Translations under genes and position numbers: made by a program
The notes under the pieces: generated by a model
Told to the model about the DNA's origin: nothing
Database searches by the model: none
What the model saw: the letters and a program-made list of their open reading frames with translations, nothing else
Part shown: one piece after another, positions 7,220-15,493 of the stretch
How positions within the stretch are numbered: the stretch's first letter is position 1
How the letters are laid out: each line of letters begins with the position of its first letter
NCBI GenBank assembly: GCA_013153845.1
Contig: JAADDS010000063.1
Location: 1 to 64,000 of the forward strand
Source of the DNA: Methanococci archaeon
Lineage (GTDB): Archaea > AGJL01 > Methanococci > Methanococcales > Methanocaldococcaceae
Reading direction: 5' to 3'
DNA: 64,000 nucleotides

Positions 7220-8506
7220 TTATATTCTTATTTTGTCCCCCAATTTTGGAGTTATGGCGTCAAATCCATGTTCCAATGCCCAATTCCTCAAGATTGTTGC
7301 TTGAACTTCCTCTCCATGCTGTATTATAAGCAGTTCTGGGTTAACTTTTTTAATTATTTCGTGCAATTCGTCCATTCCAGCATGACATGAGAAGTTGTAT
7401 AAGCAAACTTCTAAATTTGGCTTAATTTCTTCTTTTTCTATAAATAATTTTCCTGTTTCAATTAAATGTCTTCCATTTGAGTCCCTAACTTGATAGCCAG
7501 TTAATAATAGTGCATTTTTTGGATCATGCATAAATAGTTTCAAGTAGTAGAGAATTGGACCTCCATCTAACATTCCAGCTGTTGTTATAACCACTCCTCC
7601 ATTTTTTGACAAATTTTCAACTGCTTTAACTCTATCCTCCGATTTTTCTATTAATTTAATGTTTTCTAATGCTTTTTCTAATTGATTAGCTTCATTTAAC
7701 ATATCTCTGTATTTAAGCATGAGTTTTGTAACTTCAACAGCCATCCCATCCATGTATATTGGGGCATTAATATCATAGTCATTTAGTATTAAAGCGATCT
7801 CCTGTGCTCGATCAACTGCAAACACTGGAATTAAAGCCACTCCTCCTCTAAATAAAACTTCTTTAATTTTTTGAATAAAACTCAATTCAACTGCCTTTCT
7901 ATCTGGATGAATGCTGTTTCCATAGGTTGATTCTATGATTAGAACGTTTATATCATCTTTTGTATAACTTAGATCTGCTCCTTTCGTTAATCGAGTATTT
8001 CTAAGTTTTATGTCTCCTGTATAAAGAATATTTTTTCCGTTTTCGTAATTTAAAAGTATAGATGCACTTCCGGGAATATGTCCTGCACTAAATAACTCGT
8101 ATGAGAAATCTTTGTAATATTTTTTTTCTTTATAACCTAAAGGGATTGTGTATCTCATTGTTTCTTTTATATCGTGATAATTGTAAGGAATTTTTCTGTT
8201 TTCGGTCTCAGATATTCTTATCATGTCTTTTAATAAAACTTTAACTAATTTTTTAGTTAATTCAGTGGTAATTATCGGCACATCTATTCTCTTACTAAAA
8301 AGTATCGGTAATGATCCAGAATGATCCAAGTGGGCGTGTGAAACAAAAACCTTGTCTATATCTTTTATGGAATTGTCTAATAGAGGATATTCTATGTCTT
8401 TTCCAAGTTTAACTCCACAATCTAATAATATTTTGCTTTTATCAGTTTTTACTTCAATACAACTCCTTCCAACTTCTAATGCTGCCCCTCTAAAAATTAT
8501 CTCCAT
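7220..8506 (-). CDS. Beta-CASP metallo-beta-lactamase ribonuclease (aCPSF2-like, no KH domains)
   Basis: This 428-residue protein has the metallo-beta-lactamase motif SHAHLDHSG at about residues 56-64, the downstream SAGHIPGSA histidine and TGDIK aspartate, and the beta-CASP block with IESTYGN, GRAQE-like VDRAQEIALIL, TTAGMLDGGP and the final FSCHAG and QHGEE segments. Unlike aCPSF1 at 55230 it lacks N-terminal KH domains, so it matches archaeal aCPSF2 or RNase J-like nucleases acting in RNA processing and decay. The ATG at 8506 follows GGTGAAATT. It probably forms an operon with the methyltransferase. Confidence 0.9.
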   Translation of the reverse strand: MEIIFRGAALEVGRSCIEVKTDKSKILLDCGVKLGKDIEYPLLDNSIKDIDKVFVSHAHLDHSGSLPILFSKRIDVPIITTELTKKLVKVLLKDMIRISETENRKIPYNYHDIKETMRYTIPLGYKEKKYYKDFSYELFSAGHIPGSASILLNYENGKNILYTGDIKLRNTRLTKGADLSYTKDDINVLIIESTYGNSIHPDRKAVELSFIQKIKEVLFRGGVALIPVFAVDRAQEIALILNDYDINAPIYMDGMAVEVTKLMLKYRDMLNEANQLEKALENIKLIEKSEDRVKAVENLSKNGGVVITTAGMLDGGPILYYLKLFMHDPKNALLLTGYQVRDSNGRHLIETGKLFIEKEEIKPNLEVCLYNFSCHAGMDELHEIIKKVNPELLIIQHGEEVQATILRNWALEHGFDAITPKLGDKIRI

Positions 8507-8691
8507 AATTTCACCAAAAATTTTATTCAAAAGTATTTTTGTGAGTTATGCTATATATAATTAAATTAAAATCAACGTGATAAAAATAACATAATAGTTA
8601 TTACAAATTATTACAACTAATAATAAAAATTAAAAAAATAAATAAAAAATACCAAAAATAACATATTTAATTTTAATATTATTTAATATTA

Positions 8692-9861
8692 TTAATATAT
8701 CCTAACAGAATGAGCACATTTTTCTGCAAGTTCTCTCGCTTTTTTAGTGGATTCAGCATAAGACAAAGCAACTCCCATCCTTCTTCCAACTTTTGCATTT
8801 GGCTTTCCAAACAATCTTAACTTAGAGTTTGGCACTTTAACTGCTTCTCTTATATCATATTTTGGAGCATATTTGTTTATCTCTGCCTTAATAACATGGC
8901 TGGCTCCACATCTGAGCAGTTTAGTAGAAACATCAAAACCGAGTATTGCTCTAACGTGTATCTCAAACTCGCTCATATCTTGTGTTATCATCGTAACCAT
9001 TCCAGTATCGTGAGGTCTTGGAGAAACTTCGCTAAATATTACCTCATCTCCCTTAACAAACAACTCCACACCAAAGATTCCATAACCTCCCAATGCATCA
9101 GTTATCTTTTTTGATATTTCTTTTGCTTGCTCTTTCAAACTTTGGGACATATCTTGCGGTTGCCAACTCTCGTGATAGTCCCCATCAATCTGAACATGGC
9201 CAATAGGTTCACAAAATTTGGTTCCATTGGCAGTTCTTGCAGTTAATAATGTTATTTCATAATCAAAATTTATAAATTCTTCAACTATAACTCTACTTCC
9301 AATTCCTCTCGCTCCTTCTCTTGCAATATTCCAAGCTTTTTCTATATCCTCTTCTTTTTTGATTATGCTTTGGCCTTTCCCAGAGGAGGACATTATTGGC
9401 TTAACTACACATGGGATTCCTACTTTTGCAACCTCCTCTTTTAACTCTTCCAGCGAGTTAGCAAATGCATATCTTGCAGTTTTTAATTTTAATTTTTCAG
9501 CGGCTAATCTTCTTATTAATTCCCTATTCATTGTTATTTTTGTTGCATTGGCGGTGGGAACAACGTTATATCCCATTTTTTCAGCATCTATTAAAGCATC
9601 AGTGTTTATTGCTTCAATTTCAGGGACTATGTATGTGGGTTCTTCTCTTTCAATGATCGAGATCAGTGCATCATAGTCCTTCATATCAATAACATAACTT
9701 CTATGAGCAACCTGCATAGCAGGAGCATTTTGATACCGATCTACTGCGATACATTCAATTCCCAATCTTTGAGCTTCTATAATAACCTCTTTTCCAAGTT
9801 CTCCACTACCTAATAATAAAAACTTTACACTACCTTTCAAAAGAGGAGTTCCTATCTCCAT
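8692..9861 (-). CDS. purT: Formate-dependent GAR transformylase PurT
   Basis: This 389-residue ATP-grasp enzyme makes formylglycinamide ribonucleotide from GAR, formate and ATP (third step of purine synthesis), the folate-independent route used by methanogens. The N-terminal preATP-grasp domain has [11 protein letters not shown] and the GAR-binding [14 protein letters not shown]. The ATP-grasp core has [14 protein letters not shown] and the metal-binding end [13 protein letters not shown]. The start is ATG 9861, just after GGTGAGAAGT, giving the usual length; upstream in-frame ATGs lack a ribosome binding site. Confidence 0.95.
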   Translation of the reverse strand: MEIGTPLLKGSVKFLLLGSGELGKEVIIEAQRLGIECIAVDRYQNAPAMQVAHRSYVIDMKDYDALISIIEREEPTYIVPEIEAINTDALIDAEKMGYNVVPTANATKITMNRELIRRLAAEKLKLKTARYAFANSLEELKEEVAKVGIPCVVKPIMSSSGKGQSIIKKEEDIEKAWNIAREGARGIGSRVIVEEFINFDYEITLLTARTANGTKFCEPIGHVQIDGDYHESWQPQDMSQSLKEQAKEISKKITDALGGYGIFGVELFVKGDEVIFSEVSPRPHDTGMVTMITQDMSEFEIHVRAILGFDVSTKLLRCGASHVIKAEINKYAPKYDIREAVKVPNSKLRLFGKPNAKVGRRMGVALSYAESTKKARELAEKCAHSVRIY

Positions 9862-10070
9862 ACTTCTCACCAAAAAGAGTTTTAATTCTGCATTATATTT
9901 ATGCATTTTCGTTTAGTTCTATCAACATTTAGAAGATCCAAAACCTTAAAATACTTTGATTTAATTAAAGAAATGTAATGAAAATTAAAGAAAGCAAATT
10001 AAAAAAACAGTATGTGTAAAAATAACTAATATATAAAAGTAATAAAATTTAATAATTTTATGGTGAAAAC

Positions 10071-10355
10071 ATGAATTTTTACGTTTGGTTGTTTGCAATT
10101 GTTGCATTAGGATTTTCCGCTCTTGTTGGTTTAAGATTATCATTTAAAAAAGGAACTGCAAATGTTTTAGTAGGAGAATCAATAATTACCGTAGTTGCAG
10201 GAACACTGATCGTAGTTATCTCTCAAAAATACAATATTGCATTTGCCAATACAATTGCTCTGGCAATGTTTATATGTGGAATAGTGGGAGCATTCGCTTT
10301 CTGTAAGGTGATAGGTGGAGACAATGAAAAGTCAAAGGCAAAACAGCCAAATTAA
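10071..10355 (+). CDS. MrpF-like membrane subunit, possible energy-converting hydrogenase component
   Basis: A 94-residue protein with three hydrophobic helices (about residues 4-22, 34-53, 58-82) and a lysine-rich tail. The arginine in VGLRLSFKKGTANV and the small hydrophobic helices resemble MrpF/MnhF and the matching small subunit of Ehb hydrogenases. Methanococcales ehb genes are scattered, and another Mrp-like subunit lies at 49939. Start ATG follows GGTGAAAAC. The last 32 bases overlap the glycosyltransferase gene. The family call is tentative because the protein is short. Confidence 0.5.
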   Translation: MNFYVWLFAIVALGFSALVGLRLSFKKGTANVLVGESIITVVAGTLIVVISQKYNIAFANTIALAMFICGIVGAFAFCKVIGGDNEKSKAKQPN

Positions 10356-11067
10356 AGTAGATAAATCAAATAAATTAAACAAAGAAGATATTTTTATAGT
10401 GATACCTGCATTTAACGAAGAAAAGATGATTGGAGAAACTTTAAAAAACTTAAAGAGTGAAGGATACAAGAATATTATAGTTGTAGATGATGGCTCTTCT
10501 GACAGAACATATGAGATCGCTAAAAAAGAGAATGTAATTGTTTGTAGGCATATATTAAATAGAGGGTTAGGGGGAGCTTTGGGAACGGGGATTAAATGTG
10601 CTTTAATTTACAACCCCAAGGTTATAGTAACCTTCGATGCTGACGGACAACATCATCCAAGGGATGTAGAAAAAGTTGCAAAACCAATAATTGAGCAAAA
10701 TTTTGATTTTGTAATTGGGAGTAGAATGATGGATAAAAAAGAATTAAAGAATATGCCATTGGTTAAAAGAATAGGAAACTTTGGTTTAAATTTTATAACC
10801 TACCTTATGGGTGGCTATTTTGTAACAGACAGTCAGAGCGGGCTTAGGGCATTTTCTTATGAATCTGCTAAAAAGGTTATAAACGCTCTAAAAAGTGATA
10901 GATATGAGGTCTCTTCTGAATTTATAATAATTGCTAAAAAACATCGGTTAAAATTAAAAGAAGTTCCAATAAAAACAATATATACCGAATATTCAATGAG
11001 TAGGGGAACTAACGTAATAACTGGATTTAAAATACTTTTTAAGTTAATAACACAAAAGATCTTTTAA
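10324..11067 (+). CDS. Family 2 glycosyltransferase, polyprenyl-phosphate sugar type
   Basis: A 247-residue GT-A glycosyltransferase of the DPM1-like kind: nucleotide-binding IPAFNEEKMIGETL, VVDDGSSDRT, the metal-binding FDADGQHHP at about residues 100-108 and the acceptor-side DSQSGLRAF. No clear membrane helices follow, so it is the soluble form that loads a sugar onto dolichyl phosphate for N-glycans or surface polymers. Start ATG 10324 follows GGTGGAGACA inside the previous gene, so the two are translationally coupled. The sugar donor cannot be told from sequence. Confidence 0.88.
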   Translation: MKSQRQNSQIKVDKSNKLNKEDIFIVIPAFNEEKMIGETLKNLKSEGYKNIIVVDDGSSDRTYEIAKKENVIVCRHILNRGLGGALGTGIKCALIYNPKVIVTFDADGQHHPRDVEKVAKPIIEQNFDFVIGSRMMDKKELKNMPLVKRIGNFGLNFITYLMGGYFVTDSQSGLRAFSYESAKKVINALKSDRYEVSSEFIIIAKKHRLKLKEVPIKTIYTEYSMSRGTNVITGFKILFKLITQKIF

Positions 11068-11179
11068 AAGAGAAAAGGAAAATAAGCAAATTATAAAAGA
11101 GATCGGCTGTTTTATTAAAAAACTTTCTATTATTATCTTTTTTGAATTATTTTATAAATTGTCAATTTTTGGTGAAATT

Positions 11180-11815
11180 ATGTATTTGGTAAAAATAGGA
11201 GGATCATTAACCTATCATGTAAAACCACTGCTAACTACCCTCAAAACCTATGCAAAAGAAAAAAATAAAGATATTATTATTGTTCCAGGAGGAGGGGAGT
11301 TTGCTAATGTTATAAGGAAAATAGACAAAAAATTACATATATCTAACTCTCTATCTCACAAATTGGCAATAAAATCAATGGATCTTATTGGAGAGGTGTT
11401 TTCTGAAATTGGTGGAATAAAAAAATATGACAATCTATTCGATTTAAAGAGAGAGATACGAAGAGAAAATATTGCAGTATTACTTCCTTCAACCATATTG
11501 TTATCAACCGATATGGCAGAGCATAGTTGGTCAATAACCTCTGACTCATTAAGTTTATATATAGGAAAGTTATTAGATGTTAAGGAGATTATAATAGCCA
11601 CTGATGTAGATGGCATCTACGACAGATTCCCAGGAGGGAAACTATTAAATACAATTAACGCAAATGAAATTAGAGGTTTAACATCCGTCGATGAGAGATT
11701 CCCCATTCTTTTAAAACAGTTTAAAATGAAAGCATACGTTGTCAATGGCAAATTCCCAGAACGTATTATTGACATTTTTGAAAGAAAAAACACCATTTGC
11801 ACCAAAATAATTTAA
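11180..11815 (+). CDS. mfnE: Amino-acid-kinase fold enzyme, probable methanofuran kinase MfnE
   Basis: A 211-residue small amino acid kinase: lysine and glycine loop VKIGGSL at the N-terminus, VPGGGEFANV at about residues 42-51, then SDSLSLYIGKLL and TDVDGIY, which bind nucleotide. In Methanococcales the member next to EF-1beta is, to my knowledge, MfnE (MJ0458), which phosphorylates aminomethylfuranmethyl phosphate to the diphosphate in methanofuran synthesis. The start is ATG 11180, four bases after GGTGA. The assignment rests on the family and on synteny with the zinc micro-protein and EF-1beta genes. Confidence 0.8.
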   Translation: MYLVKIGGSLTYHVKPLLTTLKTYAKEKNKDIIIVPGGGEFANVIRKIDKKLHISNSLSHKLAIKSMDLIGEVFSEIGGIKKYDNLFDLKREIRRENIAVLLPSTILLSTDMAEHSWSITSDSLSLYIGKLLDVKEIIIATDVDGIYDRFPGGKLLNTINANEIRGLTSVDERFPILLKQFKMKAYVVNGKFPERIIDIFERKNTICTKII

Positions 11816-11909
11816 AATGAATATATTACCAAAGAGTAAATGTATTGCTTTTTAATTCAATTATTAATAAATATAATAATAAAATCAAAAAATTAAAATT
11901 GGTGGGAAA

Positions 11910-12074
11910 ATGAAATATGTCTGCATAAGTTGCAACGCGGAAATAGCACCAAGAGAAAAATCAACCAAATTCCCATGTCCAAACTGTGGAGAAGTTGAGA
12001 TCGTAAGATGCGAAAAATGTAGAAAGTTAAATAACCCTTACAAATGTCCAAAATGTGGATTTGAGGGACCATAA
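11910..12074 (+). CDS. 54-residue zinc micro-protein with four CxxC knuckles (HVO_2753-like)
   Basis: This small gene encodes four CxxC motifs in order: CISC, CPNC, CEKC and CPKC, spaced to form two zinc sites. The ATG follows GGTGGGAAA. It matches the archaeal micro-protein family typified, from memory, by Haloferax HVO_2753, whose gene is also next to EF-1beta. The position between mfnE and the EF-1beta gene suggests a translation-related role, but the molecular function is not known. Confidence 0.85.
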   Translation: MKYVCISCNAEIAPREKSTKFPCPNCGEVEIVRCEKCRKLNNPYKCPKCGFEGP

Positions 12075-12152
12075 TTAAAAATAAAACATTAAAATTCAAT
12101 TAAAAGAAATAAAATTAAAAGAAATAATCTATTAAAAAATGAGGTGAAGAGA

Positions 12153-12422
12153 ATGGCATCCGTATTAGCAAAAATAAAAGTCATGCCTACAAGTCCAGAA
12201 GTTGATAAAGAAAAACTAAAAGAAAAAGTTAAAGAGGTCTTAGAAAAAGAAAACGTTGCAGTTAGAGGGTTATTTGATGAACCATTAGCATTCGGATTGT
12301 ATGCTGTTTATGCAGTTATCGAAATGGAAGAGAGAGAAGGAGGAACTGAGCCAATAGAAAATGCTCTATCTGAAATTGACGAGGTTGAGAGCGTTGAAAC
12401 CGTTGAAGTATCTCTTGCATAA
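12153..12422 (+). CDS. ef1b: Elongation factor 1-beta (aEF-1beta)
   Basis: An 89-residue archaeal EF-1beta, the nucleotide exchange factor thought to recharge EF-1alpha with GTP. It is a single ferredoxin-like domain beginning MASVLAKIKVMPTSPEVD, with the conserved AFGLYAVYAVIEM and the acidic C-terminal strand ESVETVEV. Length is normal. Start ATG 12153 follows GAGGTGAAGAGA. A hairpin downstream separates it from the ribosomal protein operon. Confidence 0.95.
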   Translation: MASVLAKIKVMPTSPEVDKEKLKEKVKEVLEKENVAVRGLFDEPLAFGLYAVYAVIEMEEREGGTEPIENALSEIDEVESVETVEVSLA

Positions 12423-12448
12423 ATCACAAAAACCCACTCTTTTGAATT

Positions 12449-12467
12449 TTGGCTGGATCAGCCAAAC
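12449..12467 (+). terminator. Hairpin after EF-1beta
   Basis: TTTGGCTG and CAGCCAAA form an exact 8-bp stem with a GAT loop, 27 bases after the EF-1beta stop. In this AT-rich DNA it is the only GC-containing stem in the 319-base gap before L22, so it probably marks the 3' end of the EF-1beta mRNA. Confidence 0.45.
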
Positions 12468-12741
12468 CCTTAGATTTTAACAGAAATATAACACAATAAT
12501 TAATTAGTAAATTATATATAACACTTTTAAATTTTATAACCTTACCAACTAAAAGTTATTCAAAAAACAGTTAAGCAGCAAAAAAATATAGAAAATTAAA
12601 AAAACAACTATTTGATAGCAGAGATAAATAACAACACAGATTAACATATAACACCACATACGCAATATATATACTAAAATAATATTTAACCTAATATAAT
12701 CAAAAATTAGTAAAAACCTTCAATCCTTAAAGGTGATAATA
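12468..12741. promoter_or_regulatory. Upstream region and likely promoter of the ribosomal protein cluster
   Basis: No gene is visible. It is almost pure A/T with scattered C. The best TATA-like element on the plus strand is ATATATATACTAAAA around 12664-12678, which would start a transcript near 12700 and leave a leader of about 40 bases before L22. Confidence 0.4.
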
Positions 12742-13203
12742 ATGGCTAAATTAAAATATAAAATCCAAACAAATCCAGAAAAAACTGCAAGAGCGATGGG
12801 TAGAAACGTTCCAATCTCAAGAAAACATGCAAGAGAAATATGTAGAGCAATAAATGGAATGAAATTAGATGAGGCAATAAGATTCTTAGAAGATGTAATA
12901 GAGATGAAAAGACCTGTTCTATTTAAAAGACACTGTAAGAAAGTAGGACATAGAAAAGGAAAACTCGGATGGCATGCAGGAAGATACCCAATAAAAGCAT
13001 CAAGAGAAATATTAAAAATATTAAACTATGCAAGAGCAAATGCAGAATATAAAGGACTAAACACTGAAAAGTTAAGAATAAAACACATATCAACGAACAA
13101 AGGTATAACAATAAAAAGATACATGCCAAGAGCATTCGGAAGAGCAACACCCAAATTCCAAGAAACAGTTCACATACAAGTTATCTTAGAAGAATTCCAC
13201 TAA
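12742..13203 (+). CDS. rpl22: Ribosomal protein uL22
   Basis: A 153-residue archaeal L22, which lines the peptide exit tunnel of the 50S subunit. Recognised by the N-terminal NPEKTARAMGRNVPISRKHA, the basic loop and the C-terminal PRAFGRATPKF hairpin that enters the tunnel. ATG 12742 follows AGGTGATAAT. It opens the cluster here: the S10-L3-L4-L23-L2-S19 part usual upstream in other prokaryotes is absent, as I recall for M. jannaschii. Confidence 0.97.
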   Translation: MAKLKYKIQTNPEKTARAMGRNVPISRKHAREICRAINGMKLDEAIRFLEDVIEMKRPVLFKRHCKKVGHRKGKLGWHAGRYPIKASREILKILNYARANAEYKGLNTEKLRIKHISTNKGITIKRYMPRAFGRATPKFQETVHIQVILEEFH

Positions 13204-13292
13204 AATAAATAAGAACAATATAAAATAATAAAAAACAATAACAAAAATAATTAATAATAAAGCAAATTTAAAAATATAAAAAGGTGGATAGC

Positions 13293-13913
13293 ATGATCGA
13301 AAGAACCTTCGTTAAAGAGCACATAAAAGAGTTTTTAATAGATGAATACTTTAAAAAAGAGTTAAGTAGGGCAGGGTATAGCCACTGCTATATAAGAAAA
13401 ACACCAATTGGAACTAAAATAATCATCTATGCTGAAAAACCAGGATTCGTTATCGGAAGAAGAGGAAGTAGAATTAGGGAATTAACAGAAACACTTGCGA
13501 AAGAATTTGGTGTTGAAAAACCACAAATCGATGTTAAACCAGTTGAAAATCCCGACTTAGATGCCCAAGTTGTTGCTCAAAAGGTTGCTCAATCGTTAGA
13601 GAGAGGAATGCATTTTAGAAGAGTAGGGCACACTGCTGTAAGAAGAGTAATGAACGCAGGAGCAAAAGGGGTTATTGTTATTATTTCCGGAAAGTTAACA
13701 GGAGAGAGAGCAAGAACCGAGAAATTTATGGCAGGATATATGAAACACTGTGGAGAACCAGCAGAAGAACTCGTTGATAAGGGAAGAGCAATAGCAAAAA
13801 CCAAGCCGGGAGTTATAGGAGTTACAGTAAAGATCATGAGACCAGATGTCCTCTTACCAGATGAAATTATAATTAAAGATACAGAAGTTGAACATGTTGT
13901 AGAGGAAGAATAG
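13293..13913 (+). CDS. rps3: Ribosomal protein uS3
   Basis: A 206-residue archaeal S3 of the 30S mRNA entry site. The KH domain [14 protein letters not shown] lies at about residues 48-61, and the C-terminal domain has [13 protein letters not shown]. The acidic tail (VEHVVEEE) is typical of the archaeal form. Start ATG 13293 follows AAGGTGGATAGC. It is in the L22-S3-L29 order common to archaea. Confidence 0.97.
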   Translation: MIERTFVKEHIKEFLIDEYFKKELSRAGYSHCYIRKTPIGTKIIIYAEKPGFVIGRRGSRIRELTETLAKEFGVEKPQIDVKPVENPDLDAQVVAQKVAQSLERGMHFRRVGHTAVRRVMNAGAKGVIVIISGKLTGERARTEKFMAGYMKHCGEPAEELVDKGRAIAKTKPGVIGVTVKIMRPDVLLPDEIIIKDTEVEHVVEEE

Positions 13914-13975
13914 ATCTCTTAAATAAAATCTTAAAACACCACAAAATTAAATAAAAATATTTTTGGGTGAAAACA

Positions 13976-14185
13976 ATGGCAATACTAAGAGCTGACGAGC
14001 TTAGAGGAATGTCAATTGAAGAACTGAGAGAAAAGATGGCTGACTTAAAAAGGGAATTATTAAAAGAAAGAGCAAGTAAAGCCGTTGCAGGAGCTCCTTC
14101 CAATCCTGGAAGAGTTAGAGAGATAAAAAGAACAATAGCAAGAATATTGACGATAATGAATGAAAAGAAAAGAAACCCTGCCTAA
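13976..14185 (+). CDS. rpl29: Ribosomal protein uL29
   Basis: A 69-residue L29, a small two-helix protein at the tunnel exit of the large subunit and part of the docking site for SRP and translocon. Key segments: [26 protein letters not shown] and the C-terminal [20 protein letters not shown] 13976 follows GGGTGAAAACA. Confidence 0.95.
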   Translation: MAILRADELRGMSIEELREKMADLKRELLKERASKAVAGAPSNPGRVREIKRTIARILTIMNEKKRNPA

Positions 14186-14258
14186 AAGAAAAATTTAAAT
14201 ACCTTGTCTAAATACTAAATAATTACACGAAAGGCACATAAAATACAGAGGTGCAGTA

Positions 14259-14567
14259 ATGCCAGAAATCTGTCCAAGATGTGGATTACCAAAAGAACTA
14301 TGCGTTTGTGAAGAAATTGCAAAAGAAGAACAGAAGATAAAAATATACGTTACAAAAAGAAGATTTGGTAAATTAATGACGATAGTAGAAGGATTCGACA
14401 CAAGTGTTATTGATTTAAAGGAACTTGCTAAAAAATTAAAAGACATCTGTGCCTGTGGAGGAACTGTTAAAGGAGATACAATAGAACTTCAAGGAGACCA
14501 CAGAAAGAGAGTTGCAGAAGAACTTGTTAAAATGGGATTCTCGCGAGATTCTATCGAAATAAGATAG
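14259..14567 (+). CDS. sui1: Translation initiation factor aIF1 (SUI1)
   Basis: A 102-residue SUI1-domain factor that monitors start codon choice on the 30S subunit. The N-terminus carries a zinc-knuckle-like [13 protein letters not shown] (residues 5-17). The SUI1 core follows with [35 protein letters not shown] and the closing helix. Start ATG follows GAGGTGCAGTA. The gene lies between L29 and the RNase P gene, the normal archaeal arrangement. Confidence 0.95.
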   Translation: MPEICPRCGLPKELCVCEEIAKEEQKIKIYVTKRRFGKLMTIVEGFDTSVIDLKELAKKLKDICACGGTVKGDTIELQGDHRKRVAEELVKMGFSRDSIEIR

Positions 14568-14615
14568 TAAGTTAAGTTTTATATTTAAAGATCCATTCTT
14601 TTATTAATTAAAAAA

Positions 14616-14674
14616 GGGGACGCGGATGCCTTAAATCGGCACACCCCGTCCCCGCTTAAATCGGTTGGGGCAGT
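14616..14674 (+). ncRNA. GC-rich structured leader of the Rpp29 gene
   Basis: A sharply GC-rich patch in AT-rich DNA, just upstream of the Rpp29 start codon. GGGGACG (14616-14622) pairs with CGTCCCC (14647-14653). Further pairs GG/CC and TGCC/GGCA close a seven-base loop TTAAATC. The ten-base sequence CTTAAATCGG then recurs (14630-14639 with one copy, 14655-14664 with the second), running into TCGGTTGGGGCA (14661-14672), which is complementary to 14990-15001 after the gene. It could be a cis-regulatory mRNA structure, for instance a mimic of an RNA bound by an RNase P protein, or a small RNA. Neither is proven. Confidence 0.55.
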
Positions 14675-14965
14675 ATGATAACTCCTAATAACATTCTAAG
14701 ACATGAGTTAATTGGTTTGGATGTGGAGATCATTGATGCTAAAAATAGATCAATGATAGGGATCACAGGGAAAGTTGTTGATGAAACGCGAAATACATTA
14801 AAAATTGAAAAAAAGGATGGAAGAGAGGTAATAATTCCAAAAGACACTGCAATATTTGTATTCCACTTAAAAAACTGTAAAGTTAAAGTCGATGGAAGAT
14901 TATTGGTTGGAAGGCCTGAAGATCGTCTAAAAAAGAAAAAGATAAAAATCCTTTATCCATATTAA
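14675..14965 (+). CDS. rnp1: RNase P protein component 1 (Rpp29/Pop4)
   Basis: A 96-residue archaeal Rpp29, a Sm-like barrel protein that pairs with Rpp21 and activates the RNase P ribozyme for tRNA 5' maturation. Recognised by LRHELIGLDVEIIDAKN at the N-terminus, GITGKVVDETRNTLKI in the barrel and the basic C-terminus (RPEDRLKKKKIK). There is no usual GGTGA site; the start is preceded by GGTTGGGGCAGT, which lies inside an inverted repeat, so translation may be controlled by RNA folding. Confidence 0.95.
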   Translation: MITPNNILRHELIGLDVEIIDAKNRSMIGITGKVVDETRNTLKIEKKDGREVIIPKDTAIFVFHLKNCKVKVDGRLLVGRPEDRLKKKKIKILYPY

Positions 14966-14989
14966 CCTTTAAAATCTTGTCTCTATTTT

Positions 14990-15001
14990 TGCCCCAACCG
15001 A
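14990..15001 (+). repeat. Downstream arm of 12-nt inverted repeat bracketing rnp1
   Basis: TGCCCCAACCGA is the exact reverse complement of TCGGTTGGGGCA at 14661-14672. The two arms enclose the Rpp29 gene, with the upstream arm ending two bases before its ATG. Pairing would hide the ribosome binding region and place the gene in a large RNA loop. Confidence 0.6.
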
Positions 15002-15028
15002 AAAGACAGTCATTAATCAACAATCACT

Positions 15029-15057
15029 AAAACATGTAAAATATAAATACATGTTTT
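15029..15057 (+). promoter_or_regulatory. Palindrome over a TATA box upstream of S17
   Basis: AAAACATGTA and TACATGTTTT are perfect 10-base arms around AAATATAAA. The centre reads as a good archaeal TATA box (AAATATAAATAC) for a start near 15075, 35 bases before the S17 ATG. The symmetry suggests an operator for a dimeric repressor, or a hairpin ending the Rpp29 transcript. Confidence 0.5.
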
Positions 15058-15109
15058 GCTAAATATTGAAGCCACTCTAAGACAATAAAATTAACCAGGA
15101 GGTAAAAAC

Positions 15110-15463
15110 ATGGTTGCAAAAAACATAGGAATAAATGTTAAAACTCCAGAAGTGGAATGCAACGACAAAAACTGTCCATTTCACGGAAACTTGCCAGTAA
15201 GAGGGCAGAGTTTCGTTGGAGTAGTAGTTAGCGACAAACCACATAACACAGTCATTATAAAAAGAGAAGTTGTAAAATACTTAAAAAAATATGAAAGATA
15301 CGAAAGAAGAAGTGCAAAATTAGCAGCTCACAATCCACCATGCATACACGCAAGAGTTGGAGATATTGTAAGAGTTATGGAGTGTAGGCCAATAAGTAAA
15401 ACAAAGGCCTTCGTTGTAGTTGAAAAATTGGGAAGAGCTGATGAAGTTAAAGGAGAAGAGTAA
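15110..15463 (+). CDS. rps17: Ribosomal protein uS17
   Basis: A 117-residue archaeal S17, an early-assembly 30S protein. It has a zinc-like [10 protein letters not shown] near residue 18 typical of the archaeal/eukaryotic S11/S17 form, then the OB fold with [17 protein letters not shown] and HVRVGDIV-like [19 protein letters not shown]. Start ATG follows GGAGGTAAAAAC. A separate promoter may drive this and the following genes. Confidence 0.96.
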   Translation: MVAKNIGINVKTPEVECNDKNCPFHGNLPVRGQSFVGVVVSDKPHNTVIIKREVVKYLKKYERYERRSAKLAAHNPPCIHARVGDIVRVMECRPISKTKAFVVVEKLGRADEVKGEE

Positions 15464-15493
15464 AATGAAAAATAATCCAAAAGGTGAAAAACA

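Noticed and set aside
12923-13150. Minus-strand frame rich in Leu and Phe inside L22
   Set aside because: Shadow of L22; similar shadows occur opposite most ribosomal protein genes.
14616-14674. The GC-rich patch as a tRNA or kink-turn RNA
   Set aside because: No cloverleaf arms or T-loop sequence, and no paired GA/AG step next to a three-base bulge as needed for a kink-turn.
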